DNA of 64,000 nucleotides from Eutreptiella sp. 'Long Island Sound 2002' (lineage: Eukaryota; Euglenozoa; Euglenophyceae; Eutreptiales; Eutreptiaceae). The notes under the pieces were generated by a model, which was not told the origin of the DNA, did no database searches, and saw only the letters and a program-made list of their open reading frames with translations. The translations under genes and the position numbers were made by a program. Shown piece after piece: positions 1-12,400 of the stretch (positions within the stretch are counted from its first letter, which is position 1; the number at the start of each line of letters is the position of its first letter). The stretch spans positions 40,620,685 through 40,684,684 of the forward strand of contig OZ038391.1 of NCBI GenBank assembly GCA_964036045.1, written 5' to 3'.

Positions 1-3000
1 GCCAAGAGCAACCAAGGACCCAAGAGCCAAGAGCAACCAAGGACCCAAGAGCCAAGAGCAACCAACGACCCAAGAACCAAGAGCAACCAAGGACCCAAGA
101 GCCAAGAGCACCCAAGGACCCAAGAGCCAAGAGCAACCAAGGACCCAAGAACCAAGAGCAACCAAGGACCCAAGAACCAAGAGCAACCAAGGACCCAAGA
201 ACCAAGAGCAACCAAGGACCCAAGAACCAAGAGCAACCAAGGACCCAAGAACCAAGAGCAACCAAGGACCCAAGAGCCAAGAGGAACCAACGACCCAAGA
301 ACCAAGAGCAACCAAGGACCCAAGAGCCAAGAGCACCCAAGAACCCAAGAACCAAGAGCACCCAAGGACCCAAGAACCAAGAGCAACCAAGGACCCAAGA
401 GCCAAGGGCAACCAAGGACCCAAGAGCCAAGAGCAACCAAGGACCCAAGAACAAAGAGCAACCAAGGACCCAAGAACCAAGAGCAACCAAGGACCCAAGA
501 ACCAAGAGCAACCAAGGACCCAAGAACCAAGAGCAACCAAGGACCCAAGAGCCAAGAGCAACCAACGACCCAAGAACCAAGAGCAACCAAGGACCCAAGA
601 GCCAAGAGCACCCTAAGACCCAAGAACCAAGAGCAACCAAGGACCCAAGAACCAAGAGCACCCAAGGACCCAAGAACCAAGAGCAACCAAGGACCCAAGA
701 ACCAAGAGCAACCAAGAACCCAAGAACCAGGAGCAACCAAGGACCCAAGAGCCAAGAGGAACCAACGACCCAAGAACCAAGAGCAACCAAGGACCAAAGA
801 GCCAAGAGCACCCAAGGACCCAAGAACCAAGAGCACCCAAGGACCCAAGAGCCAAGAGCAACCAAGGACCCAAGAGCCAAGAGCAACCAAGGACCCAAGA
901 GCCAAGAGCAACCAAGGACCCAAGAACAAAGAGCAACCAAGGACCCAAGAACCAAGAGCAACCAAGGACCCAAGAACCAAGAGCAACCAAGGACCCAAGA
1001 ACCAAGAGCAACCAAGGACCCAAGAGCCAAGAGCAACCAAGGACCCAAGAGCCAAGAGCAACCAACGACCCAAGAACCAAGAGCAACCAAGGACCCAAGA
1101 GCCAAGAGCACCCAAGGACCCAAGAACCAAGAGCAACCAAGGACCCAAGAACCAAGAGCAACCAAGGACCCAATAACCAAGAGCAACCAAGGACCCAAGA
1201 ACCAAGAGCAACCAAGGACCCAAGAACCAAGAGCAACCAAGGACCCAAGAGCCAAGAGCAACCAAGGACCCAAGAACCAAGAGCAACCAAGGACCCAAGA
1301 ACCAAGAGCAACCAAGGACCCAAGAACCAAGAGCAACCAAGGACCCAAGAGCCAAGAGCAACGAAGGACCCAAGAACCAAGAGCAACCAAGGACCCAAGA
1401 ACCAAGAGCAACCAAGGACCCAAGAACCAAGAGCAACCAAGGACCCAAGAACCAAGAGCAACCAAGGACCCAAGAACGAAGAGCAACCAAGGACCCAAGA
1501 ACCAAGAGCAACCAAGGACCCAAGAACCAAGAGCAACTAAGGACCCAAGAACCAAGAGCAACCAAGGACCTAAGAACCAAGAGCAACCAAGGACCCAAGA
1601 ACCAAGAGCAACCAAGGACCCAAGAGCCAAGAGCAACCAAGGACCCAAGAACCAAGAGCAACCAAGGACCCAAGAACCAAGAGCAACCAAGGACCCAAGA
1701 GCCAAGAGCAACCAAGGACCCAAGAGCCAAGAGCAACCAAGGACCCAAGAACCAAGAGCAACCAAGGACCCAAGAACCAAGAGCAACCAAGGACCCAAGA
1801 GCCAAGAGCAACCAAGGACCCAAGAACCAAGAGCAACCAAGGACCCAAGAGCCAAGAGCAACCAAGGACCCAAGAACCAAGAGCAACCAAGGACCCAGGA
1901 ACCAAGAGCAACCAAGGACCCAAGAACCAAGAGCAACCAAGGACCCAAGAGCCAAGAGCAACCAAGGACCCAAGAACCAAGAGCAACCAAGGACCCAAGA
2001 ACCAAGAGCAACCAAGGACCCAAGAGCCAAGAGCAACCAAGGACCCAAGAGCCAAGAGCAACCAAGGACCCAAGAACCAAGAGCAACCAAGGACCCAAGA
2101 ACCAAGAGCAACCAAGGACCCAAGAACCAAGAGCAACCAAGGACCCAAGAACCAAGAGCAACCAAGAACCCAAGAACGAAGAGCAACCAAGGACCCAAGA
2201 ACCAAGAGCAACCAAGGACCCAAGAACCAAGAGCAACTAAGGACCCAAGAACCAAGAGCAACCAAGGACCTAAGAACCAAGAGCAACCAAGGACCCAAGA
2301 ACCAAGAGCAACCAAGGACCCAAGAACCAAGAGCAACCAAGGACCCAAGAACCAAGAGCAACCAAGGACCCAAGAACCAAGAGCAACCAAGGACCTAAGA
2401 ACCAAGAGCAACCAAGGACCCAAGAACCAAGAGCAACCAAGGACCCAAGAACCAAGAGCAACCAAGGACCCAAGAACCAAGAGCAACCAAGGACCCAAGA
2501 GCCAAGAGCAACCAAGGACCCAGGAACCAAGAGCAACCAAGGACCCAAGAACCAAGAGCAACCAAGGACCCAAGAACGAGGAGCAACCAAGGACCCAAGA
2601 ACCAAGAGCAACCAAGGACCCAAGAACCAAGAGCAACCAACGACCCAAGAGTCAAGAGCAACCAAGGACCCAAGAACCAAGAGCAACCAAGGACCCAAGA
2701 ACCAAGAGCAACCAAGGACCCAAGAGCCAAGAGCAACCAAGGACCCAAGAGCCAAGAGCAACCAAGGACCCAAGAGCCAAGAGCAACCAAGGACCCAAGA
2801 ACCAAGAGCAACCAAGGACCCAAGAACCAAGAGCAACCAAGGACCCAAGAACCAAGAGCAACCAAGGACCCAAGAACCAAGAGCAACCAAGGACCCAAGA
2901 ACGAAGAGCAACCAAGGACCCAAGAACCAAGAGCAACCAAGGACCCAAGAACCAAGAGCAACTAAGGACCCAAGAACCAAGAGCAACCAAGGACCCAAGA

Positions 3001-4634
3001 ACCAAGAGCAACCAAGGACCCAAGAGCCAAGAGCACCCAAGGACCCAAGAACCAAGAGCACCCAAGGACCCAAGAAGCAAGAGCAACCAAGGACCCAAGA
3101 GCCAAGAGCAACCAAGGACCCAAGAGCCAGTAGCAGCCAAGGACCCAAGAACCAAGAGCAACCAAGGACCCAAGAACGAAGAGCAACCAAGGACCCAATA
3201 ACCAAGAGCAACCAAGGACCCAAAAACCAAGATCAACCAAGGACCCAAGAACCAAGAGCAACCAAGGACCCAAGAACCAAGAGCAACCAAGGACCCAAGA
3301 ACCAAGAGCAACCAAGGACCCAAGAACCAAGAGCAACCAAGGACCCAAGAACCAAGAGCAACCAAGGACCCAAGAACCAAGAGCAACCAAGGACCCAAGA
3401 GCCAAGAGCAACCAAGGACCCAAGAACCAAGAGCAACCAAGGACCCAAGAACCAAGAGCAACCAAGGACCCAAGAACCAAGAGCAACCAAGGACCCAAGA
3501 GCCAAGAGCAACCAAGGACCCAAGAGCCAGTAGCAACCAAGGACCCAAGAACCAAGAGCAACCAAGGACCCAAGAACGAAGAGCAACCAAGGACCCAAAA
3601 ACCAAGAGCAACCAAGGACCCAAAAACCAAGATCAACCAAGGACCCAAGAACCAAGAGCAACCAAGGACCCAAAAACCAAGAGCAACCAAGGACCCAAGA
3701 GCCAAGAGCAACCAAGGACCCAAGAACCAAGAGCAACCAAGGACCCAAGAACCAAGAGCAACCAAGGACCCAAGAACCAAGAGCAACCAAGGACCCAAGA
3801 ACCAAGAGCAACCAAGGACCCAAGAACCAAGAGCAACCAAGGACCCAAGAACCAAGAGCAACCAAGGACCCAACAACGAAGAGCAACCAAGGACCCAAGA
3901 ACCAAGAGCAACCAAGGACCCAAGAACGAAGAGCAACCAAGGACCCAAGAACCAAGAGCAACCAAGGACCCAAGAACCAAGAGCAACTAAGGACCCAAGA
4001 ACCAAGAGCAACCAAGGACCTAAGAACCAAGAGCAACCAAGGACCCAAGAACCAAGAGCAACCAAGGACCCAAGAACCAAGAGCAACCAAGGACCCAAGA
4101 ACCAAGAGCAACCAAGGACCCAAGAACCAAGAGCAACCAAGGACCCAAGAACCAAGAGCAACCAAGGACCCAAGAACCAAGAGCAACCAAGGACCCAAGA
4201 GCCAAGAGCAACCAAGGACCCAAGAACCAAGAGCAACCAAGGACCCAAGAACCAAGAGCAACCAAGGACCCAAGAACGAAGAGCAACCAAGGACCCAAGA
4301 ACCAAGAGCAACCAAGGACCCAAGAACGAAGAGCAACCAAGGACCCAAGAACCAAGAGCAACCAAGGACCCAAGAACCAAGAGCAACTAAGGACCCAAGA
4401 ACCAAGAGCAACCAAGGACCTAAGAACCAAGAGCAACCAAGGACCCAAGAACCAAGAGCAACCAAGGACCCAAGAACCAAGAGCAACCAAGGACCCAAGA
4501 ACCAAGAGCAACCAAGGACCCAAGAACCAAGAGCAACCAAGGACCCAAGAACCAAGAGCAACCAAGGACCCAAGAACCAAGAGCAACCAAGGACCCAAGA
4601 ACCAAGAGCAACCAAGGACCCAAGAACCAAGAGC
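1..4634. repeat. 25-bp minisatellite array, about 185 units
   Basis: A 25-bp unit (GCCAAGAGCAACCAAGGACC followed by CAAGA) repeats without phase loss from base 1; base 301 is again a unit start. The commonest variant replaces the first G by A. The unit has no stop codon in any of the six frames, and neither ATG nor CAT occurs in it, so long open frames arise without any start codon. They are not genes. Rare variants recur in blocks: a CTAAG pair lies at 1537/1570, 2237/2270, 3987/4020 and 4387/4420, spacings that are all multiples of 25. Variants between 3121 and 3240 recur 400 bp later. This shows duplication of multi-unit blocks as well as single units. Confidence 0.97.
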
Positions 4635-4910
4635 ACCAAAGGCCCGAGACCCACCAGCGGCCCGGGACCCAAGAGCCACAGGAGGCCAAGGACCGGTGAG
4701 CCAGGAAAGGCCCCGGTCCCAAGAGCCAACAACAGCAAAGGACCCAAAGGACAAGGGCCCCAGAGCCAAGAACAGCCACGGGGTCAAGAGCCAAGAGCAC
4801 CCAAGGACCCAAGACCCACAGGAGGCTAAGGACCATAGAGCCAAGAAAGGCCCAGGTCCCGAAGAGCTCCGAACGGCCAAGGGCCCAAAGAACAAGGGCC
4901 CAGGGGGTGG
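4635..4910. repeat. decayed flank of the 25-bp minisatellite
   Basis: The phase of the array breaks at about 4634. Words such as CCAAGAGCCA, AAGGACCC and CCCAAGAGCC continue in irregular order, mixed with GC-richer insertions. This looks like the older, degenerate edge of the array rather than a gene. An 84-codon plus-strand open stretch here only reflects the low stop-codon content of the repeat. Confidence 0.75.
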
Positions 4911-4954
4911 GGTTGGGCTGGGGGTCATTTTGGGGCTGCTCGATGACTAGGTAG

Positions 4955-4988
4955 CCCACCCCCACACCCACACCCACACCCACCCACC

Positions 4989-5073
<85 letters not shown>
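4955..5073. repeat. compound CACACC/CACC/CA microsatellite
   Basis: CACACC units pass into CACC units and then an uninterrupted CA run that ends near 5070. The alternating purine-pyrimidine run could adopt Z-DNA. Confidence 0.95.
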
Positions 5074-7620
5074 AGACCCCCGCCCCTTGGGGGGGACTAG
5101 GCACTTTGGGGCCAAATTGCCCAAAACCAAACTAACCCACCCACCCACCCACAGGCCACAAACCTACCCACCTCCGCCCCCCCCCCCCATTGGGGTGGGA
5201 CTACCCTGAAACAAAGGTTTGCAGGAAATGTAGTGAAGGTCTTTGGAGTACATAGGAAGTAGCGTGAGAGTCCTCCACACTCTGGGAACCCTAAGACAAC
5301 AAGGCTTATGTGGCCATTTCACTGCCACCCCACTTTAGGGATCCTGGCATGCCAAGGGTTGTGTACCCTCTTTGATTCCTCCCACTCCAGGGACCCCAAG
5401 ACTGCAAGGGTTATGTAGCTTCTTGACCGCATGCTCTTTGATTATGGTTTTTTTTGTACATTTCGGGTGTTTGGGGAGTGGTTGTGGTGCATTTTTGCGG
5501 GGTGGCCAAAGGCATGTAAAAGTAAAGGGTGTCTCGTGGCAATGAATGGATGTAAGAGGGGGGATATGACACGGGGTGTTGTTGAAGACATTCCGTTGGC
5601 AAGCACAACGTAACATACAAAGCACAGGGCAGGGAAGGAAGCATCGTTGTACAAGGCCACCATTTCTGCAACCATTGCGCCAACACATTCCCCCCCGCTC
5701 TAGTGACCCCGAGATGGCAACGGTTATGTTTCCTGTTGGATTCCTTGCTTTGAGAACCCCGAGATGGTAGGGTAAATGTACTACAATGAAGAAACACAAC
5801 ACCCAATCTCGTGCCAAGGAAACACACCCTGCCTCTCCCAACGAAGGCAGTCCTAAAGAGGCAAGTGCCCTGCTGTCGAGGAGTGAGCGCGCGTGGCCCA
5901 CCCTTATTTTTGTCAATGTTGGGAAAAAGCGGTTAGAGGTTTGTGCTCGTGGTCGTGGCAGCTTGGAGAGTAACCAAAAACAATGTGATTATATTTGGAA
6001 GGTTGCCTAGAGGCACAATGCCAAGGAGCTCTTGGACTGCCTGCGCCCTAAGGTGACATCCCTTGCACAACATCAAGAACCCAATTCTTACCAAAAAGCC
6101 ACAATTCTGACCAAACCCCCCGAAATGCCCAAAAAAAGCCCTTAAAATGCCCCCAATTGTTACCAAAATATTATCCCCCACCATATACCCCCCCACCACC
6201 ACCACCAGCCGCTCCCCAACCCCCGGGTTTTTGGGAAAACCGGTTTTGTTTTGGAAGGAAACCGGGGGGGGGGGGGGGGTTGGAATCACCAGATATCCTC
6301 TCAATGAACTACACCTGTGCTTCTGTGGGAACCATTCCCAATCTTTGGCCTAATACCCAAAAGAAGAGGGGTCCCTTGTTAGAGGGCGTGGGGGTGGCTG
6401 GGAAAATGGCAACGAAATGGGGCTCACCCACCCACCTCTAGCCCCCCTTTGCCACTATGTAATGGCCTGGTTGGAGAACTTCATAGATTGGACATCCTAT
6501 AGCAGGACCAAACTGACAAATCTGTGCGCACGTGCTGTGGGTGTCCATGTATGCATCTGTTGAGCAGAAGGGGCAATTGCTACCAGCTGCAGGGGTCTAA
6601 AGGGCTGTGGGGCGATATTAACACACGAAATACCAATGATACAAATAATCCCGGGAGGATGTCGCAGAAGAAAGGTACATGTCCTAAATTTCCGCGAACG
6701 ATTATTCCAAAAGGATATACAGACATCTGTAGGTGGCACACTGAAACAAGTACCCAACACTGTTGCATTACAAAATGTCCCCAAATCTTGATGAAGGATG
6801 TTCAAACAGAAAAAGAAGGGGACCACATGCACATGATGCGTCGCATAAGCTGCAGCCAATTCACTTGCAGACCGGTGGCACACCTGAATGGTCACTCTTT
6901 GACTTCAACGTCTTCTGCAGCTTAATGCCAGCAGCAGTAGGACGACATGTGCTGCCTTTGGTTTGCTCCCTTGACCCACCTGAGCATCAAGTCAAGGTGT
7001 GTTACATCTCTGTTGGCTGCAAGCATTGCTTGGCAAACACATGGTCAACCCAACAGATGCCCTGGGTTCAAATCTGGGCAGACACTGCAACCTTTTTGGA
7101 CCTTCAAGAACGGGAGGGGGGTGTGACCTAATTAAGGAACGGGAGGGTGTGTGTGTGTGGCAGAGCTCCAGAGAATACAGAATGTGAGGGGGAGAGGGGG
7201 GTTCTCCACTTTTCATTATTCCTTCATATTTGAATTTCCCAACCATTTTGGAAGATTCAAGTGCACACAAGCGGTGTGCAAAATAGTTTACCTACCACTG
7301 AAGGGCAGAAAAGGACTATCTGCTTGCACCTTAGAGAACCCATACTGTCACCAAATGATGACCCAAACCAATCCCAACGCCAACAGAAGAAGAAAGGGGA
7401 AAAAAACAACCTTGGAAAATTTCCAAGGGCCACTGGGCACTTGGCTGATATTTGTCAACTGTCCTTTTGAGTTGGATGCTACCTTTGTGCCACCTTGTCC
7501 ATTAAAATAAGTTTAGATCGCTTGGTGCTTGCCGTTCCTTCCGTCTTGCTGCTCTTGTAGCTTGTTGTTGTTGTTGGTGCTTGTAGCTAAAATATACTGT
7601 GCACTGCTGAAGCATATCCA
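5074..7620. other. no recognisable gene
   Basis: Mixed-composition DNA with C-, G- and A-runs (for example the G-run near 6266-6280). Overlapping open stretches of 60-193 codons occur on both strands. None shows a recognisable domain, and competing frames are equally open. A phrase resembling a tRNA B box (GGTTCAAATCTG, near 7067) does not fold into a T arm. Apart from the weak repeats at 5284-5775 I see nothing here that I can support. Confidence 0.5.
5284..5775. repeat. diverged ~50-bp repeat units in two clusters
   Basis: A phrase of the form GGGACCCCAAGACTGCAAGG followed by GTTATGT recurs with many differences at about 5284, 5338 and 5390, and again at about 5703 and 5752. Spacing is 49-54 bp within each cluster. 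The similarity is imperfect and judged by eye, so the repeat is probably old. Confidence 0.5.
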
Positions 7621-8559
7621 CGGAAAGGGTGTCACCAGAATTTTCGGTTCTACTCACCCATGAGGGTTTTCAAACCTACTAATCCCTTAGAACACCCGAG
7701 AACCCCTAGAACACATGGCAACATGCAAAATACAAGTCACCACATGGCCTACAAATGGTTGTAGGACATTTCCCACAACCCTGATAGTCCTGAAATCAGT
7801 GCGAGATGATCATGGGAATAGAATTACGCGATCAGAAAGTATTCGTTAAGGGTCAAGGAGGAGTGGAAAGTCTCAAAACCACTCCATGGGTAGGGTGACA
7901 AATCAAGTCAAACAAAATCAATCAAAAGCGATGACGACGCGTCGCCGCCATCAAGAACAACAACGCCGCACGACGCGTCGAGTCCAGCTCAGGACTGTCG
8001 TCAGGGTGGGGAGACGGTTCCTAAGGTTAGGAGAGCAAAAAACAGTGAAATAGAGCCATTTCGGCCCAAAAAACAACATGTTCGTGTCGCTCCCCCCTCG
8101 ATGCGTCGACGCCGCTACACGTCGTTTCGACGCCTAACCAACGCATGTATGCACACACTGAGTGTTGCCCTACATGATGGGCAAGTGACCTAAACCTTTT
8201 GGCGATTTTTATAAAAAATCGACAACTTACCCTCTAACCCGAAAATTGACCCTCATGGATCAGCGCCGGCTTGGTGCCGTGCAATGCGCCTACTCTAGAA
8301 ATTAATATTCCTATGCCTAAAACTATTAACCTCTCAAAAATCAAGAAATACATTCTCAAATTTCAGAAACAAAAGCGGCAGCGACAGTCGTCCCTTGCGC
8401 ACACGGGCAGAAAAAAGTGATTTCCGGGTTAGGAACATACAATTTTGGGCCAGAAAAATCAGTGTGGGTTATTTTGGCCTATTGACCGGAGAAAACCTGA
8501 ATTCCTGACTCTAGCGGGTGTGGCAGGGACCCCCATACACATCACTGCAAACCATATCA
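7621..8559. other. no recognisable gene
   Basis: This stretch is more AT-rich, with scattered GACGCGTCG-type palindromes (near 7936, 7975 and 8099). No long open frame and no recognisable RNA gene are seen. Its relation to the repeat mosaic that follows is unknown. Confidence 0.45.
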
Positions 8560-9261
8560 AGACTTACGGCTAGGACCGAGAGCTGGGTCCACTGGAAGAC
8601 CCAACTAGGCAATCAAGACTTACAACTAGGGTCGAGCTAGGTCTTTATGGTTGTCTTGAACTTGGTTCAGAAAAACGGCTCATTTTCACCTCAAATGCGA
8701 CCACGGCATGGCATCGCAGCGTGAGAGATACCTTAGTGAACACACATTTGCAATCATTTGATGGTGCAATCATTCTGGAAGAAGAATGGGCCTCATATGA
8801 GACACTTACTTGACATATTGGCGAACATCGTGAAGTTTTAGGATGGTCCTCAAAGTAGGCTGAACAGAGATATCTTTGGAGACAAATTAGCCATTGATCG
8901 GGCTTGACAACTCAAAATGTCTCACAACTTGCATGAGACAATAAAAGCAATTTTACGGGTTTTGTGTGGGCCGAGGCCTTGGCTACATGGGCCTGACAGC
9001 CACTAAGTGGGTTTGCAAAGGTGCTAGAGTACGTATATTGGCACCAAAGGAAGTCCGAACCCAATCCCAGAGCTGTTGAAGGCTTTGGCAAAGGTGATGT
9101 TTCAAAGTTTTTCATTGAACGGCCTATGAACGACAAACTTGGGGCTTTCAAGGGGTCCAAGGCCCTAGATGCATGGGTGCTAGGGTATCCCGTGTGAACA
9201 CCAAATGATGACCTGAAGCCATTCCAGAGCCAAGAGAAGATTATCAAAGAAATCAAATCTT

Positions 9262-9470
9262 TGGCGGTAATTGCCTGCCAATTGCAATTTCGGGGGTTTC
9301 TAGGCCCATGGCCATAGCTTGTTCCTTATATCCATCCGCTAGCATTGTGATAGTCGTGGGCAGCAAAGGTGGCCACGAAGGTTTAGGGTTGGGTAGACAT
9401 TAATGATTGGTGCATACGTCCAAGAGTTCCGGTGTGACGGGACTTCCAACTTGATGGGGACTACTCGCCA
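9262..9470 (+). repeat. mosaic block B, copy 1
   Basis: It contains the phrases GGGGGTTTCTAGGCCCATGG, GACATTAATGATTGGTG and CAAGAGTTCC in the same order as the block at 10280-10495. It is directly followed by block A. Confidence 0.75.
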
Positions 9471-9474
9471 CCAA

Positions 9475-9680
9475 CACGCATGAAGCAGCAACATGTAGTA
9501 GACAATGTGGCTGAAAATCAGCAGCCAAGTAGAGCAAAATGATCGTAGAGCAAATCTATATCATCTAAAGCAAATTTCGAGTCATCTGAGCCGTCTAGCC
9601 TGTTCTATGGCCCGTTTTGTGTCCAAAAATATCCGTATTCAGCCTATTTTGAGGACCATGTCCAAAAACTTCAGGTAGTT
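9475..9680 (+). repeat. mosaic block A, copy 1
   Basis: It begins with CATGAAGCAGCAACATGTAG and continues through TCTAGCCTGTTCTATGGCCC. The same block recurs near 10595 and 11670 in the same orientation with few differences. Confidence 0.8.
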
Positions 9681-9690
9681 CGCCAATGTG

Positions 9691-10241
9691 CCTTACAAGT
9701 GTCTCCAATGAGGGCTATTCTGCTTCTACGATGATTGCACCATCAAACAATTGCAAAAGGGCATTCAATGAGGCACGCGCCATGCTGTAATACCATACCG
9801 GATGGTCCATTTTGAGGTGAAAATGAGCCGTTTTTGAACTAGCTTTAAGAGAAGCATAAGGACCCACCTAGTTTCAAGTGAGGTCTTGATAGGGTGCCGC
9901 ACGAGCAATTGATTTTAGCAATGAGCAGCAGCAACGACAACAAGCAGCAAGAGCCCTAACTAGCGAGCAACAAGCAATCCAAATTCTTTGTGTGGACAAA
10001 GTGGGTCAAAAAAGCATCCAAGAAGCTCAAAATGATAGTCAAGCAAATGTGCATCGTCTCAAACAAATGGCGAGTTGCTTTGAGTTGTGCAGCCCGTTCT
10101 ATTGCCCATTTGGCGTCCAAAAATATCGGTTCATCCTATTTTCAGGACCATCATCTTGAAACTTCATGACGTTCACCAATGTATCCGGTTTTGAGGGGTC
10201 CAGAGCCATGGATGCATGGGTGCTAGGGTATCGCGCGTGAA
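9691..10241 (+). repeat. left arm of large inverted repeat (block C)
   Basis: The reverse complement of this roughly 550-bp arm is found at 10776-11316 with few mismatches, one of them a short indel in the AGCAGC-rich stretch. Shared landmarks include CCATACCGGATGGTCC, AGCAATCCAAATTCTTTGTG and ATGGATGCATGGGTGCTAGG. The spacer between arms is about 530 bp. A third, same-orientation copy lies at 11978-12400. Confidence 0.88.
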
Positions 10242-10279
10242 CACGAAATGATGACGTGAAGCCATTCCAAAGCCGGAAG

Positions 10280-10495
10280 AACATTTTGCCACTAATAGCC
10301 TGCCAATAGCATTTTTGGGGGTTTCTAGGCCCATGGCCCTAGCTTGTTCCTGATGTCCATGTGCTAGCACTGTGATAGTTGTGGGCAAGAAAGGTGGCAA
10401 CGAAGGTTTGGGGTTGGGTAGACATTAATGATTGGTGTAGACATCCAAGAGTTCCCGTGTGACGGGACTTGAGACTTGATGGGGACTACTCGCCA
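10280..10495 (+). repeat. mosaic block B, copy 2
   Basis: A direct repeat of 9262-9470, including TTCTAGGCCCATGGCC and the phrase ACATTAATGATTGG. It lies in the spacer of the large inverted repeat. Confidence 0.75.
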
Positions 10496-10594
10496 GTAGC
10501 GTCTCAACACCTACCCAAGAGAACTAGCTCATTGGGGGGCTCTTGCTTGCTAGGTCACATGAGGGATCAAAGCAGCAAGCGGCGAGAACAACAC

Positions 10595-10772
10595 GCATGA
10601 AGCAGCAACATGTAGTAGACAATGTGACTCAAAATCAGCAGCGAAGTAGCGCAAAATGATCGCAGAGCAAATCCACATCATCAAAAACAAATTTCAAGTC
10701 ATCTGAGCCGTCTAGCCTGTTCTATGGCCCGTTTTGTGTCCAAAAATATCCGTATTCCATCTATTTTGAGTT
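10595..10772 (+). repeat. mosaic block A, copy 2
   Basis: A direct repeat of 9475-9680, shorter at its 3' end, where it runs into the inverted arm at 10776. Confidence 0.78.
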
Positions 10773-10775
10773 AAC

Positions 10776-11316
10776 GCGCGATACCCTAGCACCCATGCAT
10801 CCATGGCCTTGGACCCCTCAAAACCGGATACATTGGTGAACGTCATGAAGTTTCAAGATGATGGTCCTGAAAATAGGATGAACGGATATTTTTGGACGCC
10901 AAATAGGCAATAGAACGGGCTGCACAACTCAAAGCAACTCGCCATTTGTTTGAGACGATGCACATTTGCTCGACTATCATTTTGAGCTTCTTGGATGCTT
11001 TTTTGACCCACTTTGTCCACACAAAGAATTTGGATTGCTTGTTGCTCGCTAGTTAGGGCTCTTGCTGCTTGTTGCTAAAACAAATTGCTCGCGCGGCACC
11101 CTATCAAGACTTGACTTGGAACGAGGTGGGTCCTTATGCTTCTCCTAAACCTGGTTCAAAAACGGCTCATTTTCACCTCAGAATGGACCATCCGGTATGG
11201 TATTACAGCATGGCGCGTGCCTCATTGAATGCCCCTTTGCAATTGTTTGATGGTGCAATCATGGTAGAAGAAGAATAGGCCTCATTGGAGACACTTGTAA
11301 GGCACATTGGCGACCG
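10776..11316 (-). repeat. right arm of large inverted repeat (block C)
   Basis: Reverse complement of 9691-10241. About 100 bp of its end (11211-11312) is repeated again directly at 11371-11475, so this side was duplicated further. Confidence 0.88.
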
Positions 11317-11669
11317 TTCGTGAAGTTTTCGGACATGGTCCTCGAAGCCATTCCAAAGCCGAAAGAACATTTTGGCGCGTGCCTCATTGAATGCCCTTTT
11401 GCAATTGTTGACGGTGCAATCATCGTAGAAGCAGAATAGCCCTCATTGGAGACACTTGTAAGGCACATTGGCGAAAACGAAGGTTTGGGGTTGGGTAGAC
11501 ATTAATGATTGGTGTAGACGTCCAAGAGTTCCCGTGTGACGGGACTTCCAACTTGATGGGGACTACTCGCCAGTAGCGTCTCAACACCTACCCAAGAGAA
11601 CTAGCCCATTTGGGGGGCTCTTGCTTGCTAGGTCACATGAGGGATCAAAGCAGCAAGCGGCGAGAACAA

Positions 11670-11875
11670 CACGCATGAAGCAGCAACATGTAGTAGACAA
11701 TGTGGCTGAAAATCAGCAGCCAAGTAGAGCAAAATGATCGTAGAGCAAATCTATATCATCTAAAGCAAATTTCGAGTCATCTGAGCCGTCTAGCCTGTTC
11801 TATGGCCCGTTTTGTGTCCAAAAATATCCGTATTCAGCCTATTTTGAGGACCATGTCCAAAAACTTCAGGTAGTG
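11670..11875 (+). repeat. mosaic block A, copy 3
   Basis: A direct repeat of 9475-9680, nearly identical through the phrase AAACTTCAGGTAGT. It is joined abruptly to an inverted fragment of block B. Confidence 0.8.
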
Positions 11876-11977
11876 CCACCTTTCTTGCCCACAACTATCA
11901 CAATGCTAGCGGATGGATAGAAGGAACAAGCTAGGGCCATGGGCCTAGAAACCCCCAAAAATGCTATTGGCGGGCTA
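11876..11977 (-). repeat. inverted fragment of mosaic block B
   Basis: CCACCTTTCTTGCCCACAAC through CCCCCAAAAATGCTATTGGC is the reverse complement of part of 10280-10400. It sits between a direct block A and a direct block C copy, which is direct evidence of rearrangement. Confidence 0.78.
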
Positions 11978-12400
11978 TTCATGCTGTAATACCATACCGG
12001 ATGGTCCATTTTTAGGTGAAAATGAGCCGTTTTTGAACTAGCTTTAAGAGAAGCATAAGGACCCACCTCGTTCCAAGTGAGGTCTTGATAGGGTGCCGCA
12101 CGAGCAATTGATTTTAGCAATGAGCAGCAGCAACGACAACAAGCAGCAAGAGCCCTAACTAGCGAGCAACAAGCAATCCAAATTCTTTGTGTGGGTCAAA
12201 ATCAGGATCGAAGTAGCTCAAAATGATAGTCGAGCAAATGTGTGTCGTCTCAAACAAATGGCGAGTGGCTTGGAGCCGTTTAGCCCATTCTATTGCCCAT
12301 TTGGCGTCCAAGAATATCTGTTCATCCTATTTTGAGGACCATCATCCCGAAACTTCACGATGTTCACCAATGTATCCGGTAGCTGTTTCCAATGAGGGCC
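11978..12400 (+). repeat. mosaic block C, third copy
   Basis: Matches 9806-10178 in the same orientation, from CATGCTGTAATACCATACCG to CCAATGTATCCGGT, with more differences in the second half. Confidence 0.78.

Noticed and set aside
1-4634. CRISPR array
   Set aside because: The 25-bp units are directly adjacent with no unique spacers, and the context is eukaryotic.
613-4747. Many long minus-strand open frames coding for 25-residue hydrophobic Leu/Gly/Trp repeats
   Set aside because: They are the three-unit (75-bp) translation of a stop-free 25-bp minisatellite. The unit has no ATG on either strand, and several overlapping frames are equally open.
7040-7085. tRNA or tRNA-derived SINE suggested by GGTTCAAATCTG
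   Set aside because: The bases around the supposed T loop do not pair, and no A box or acceptor stem is visible. The similar phrases near 14436 and 20871 fail in the same way.
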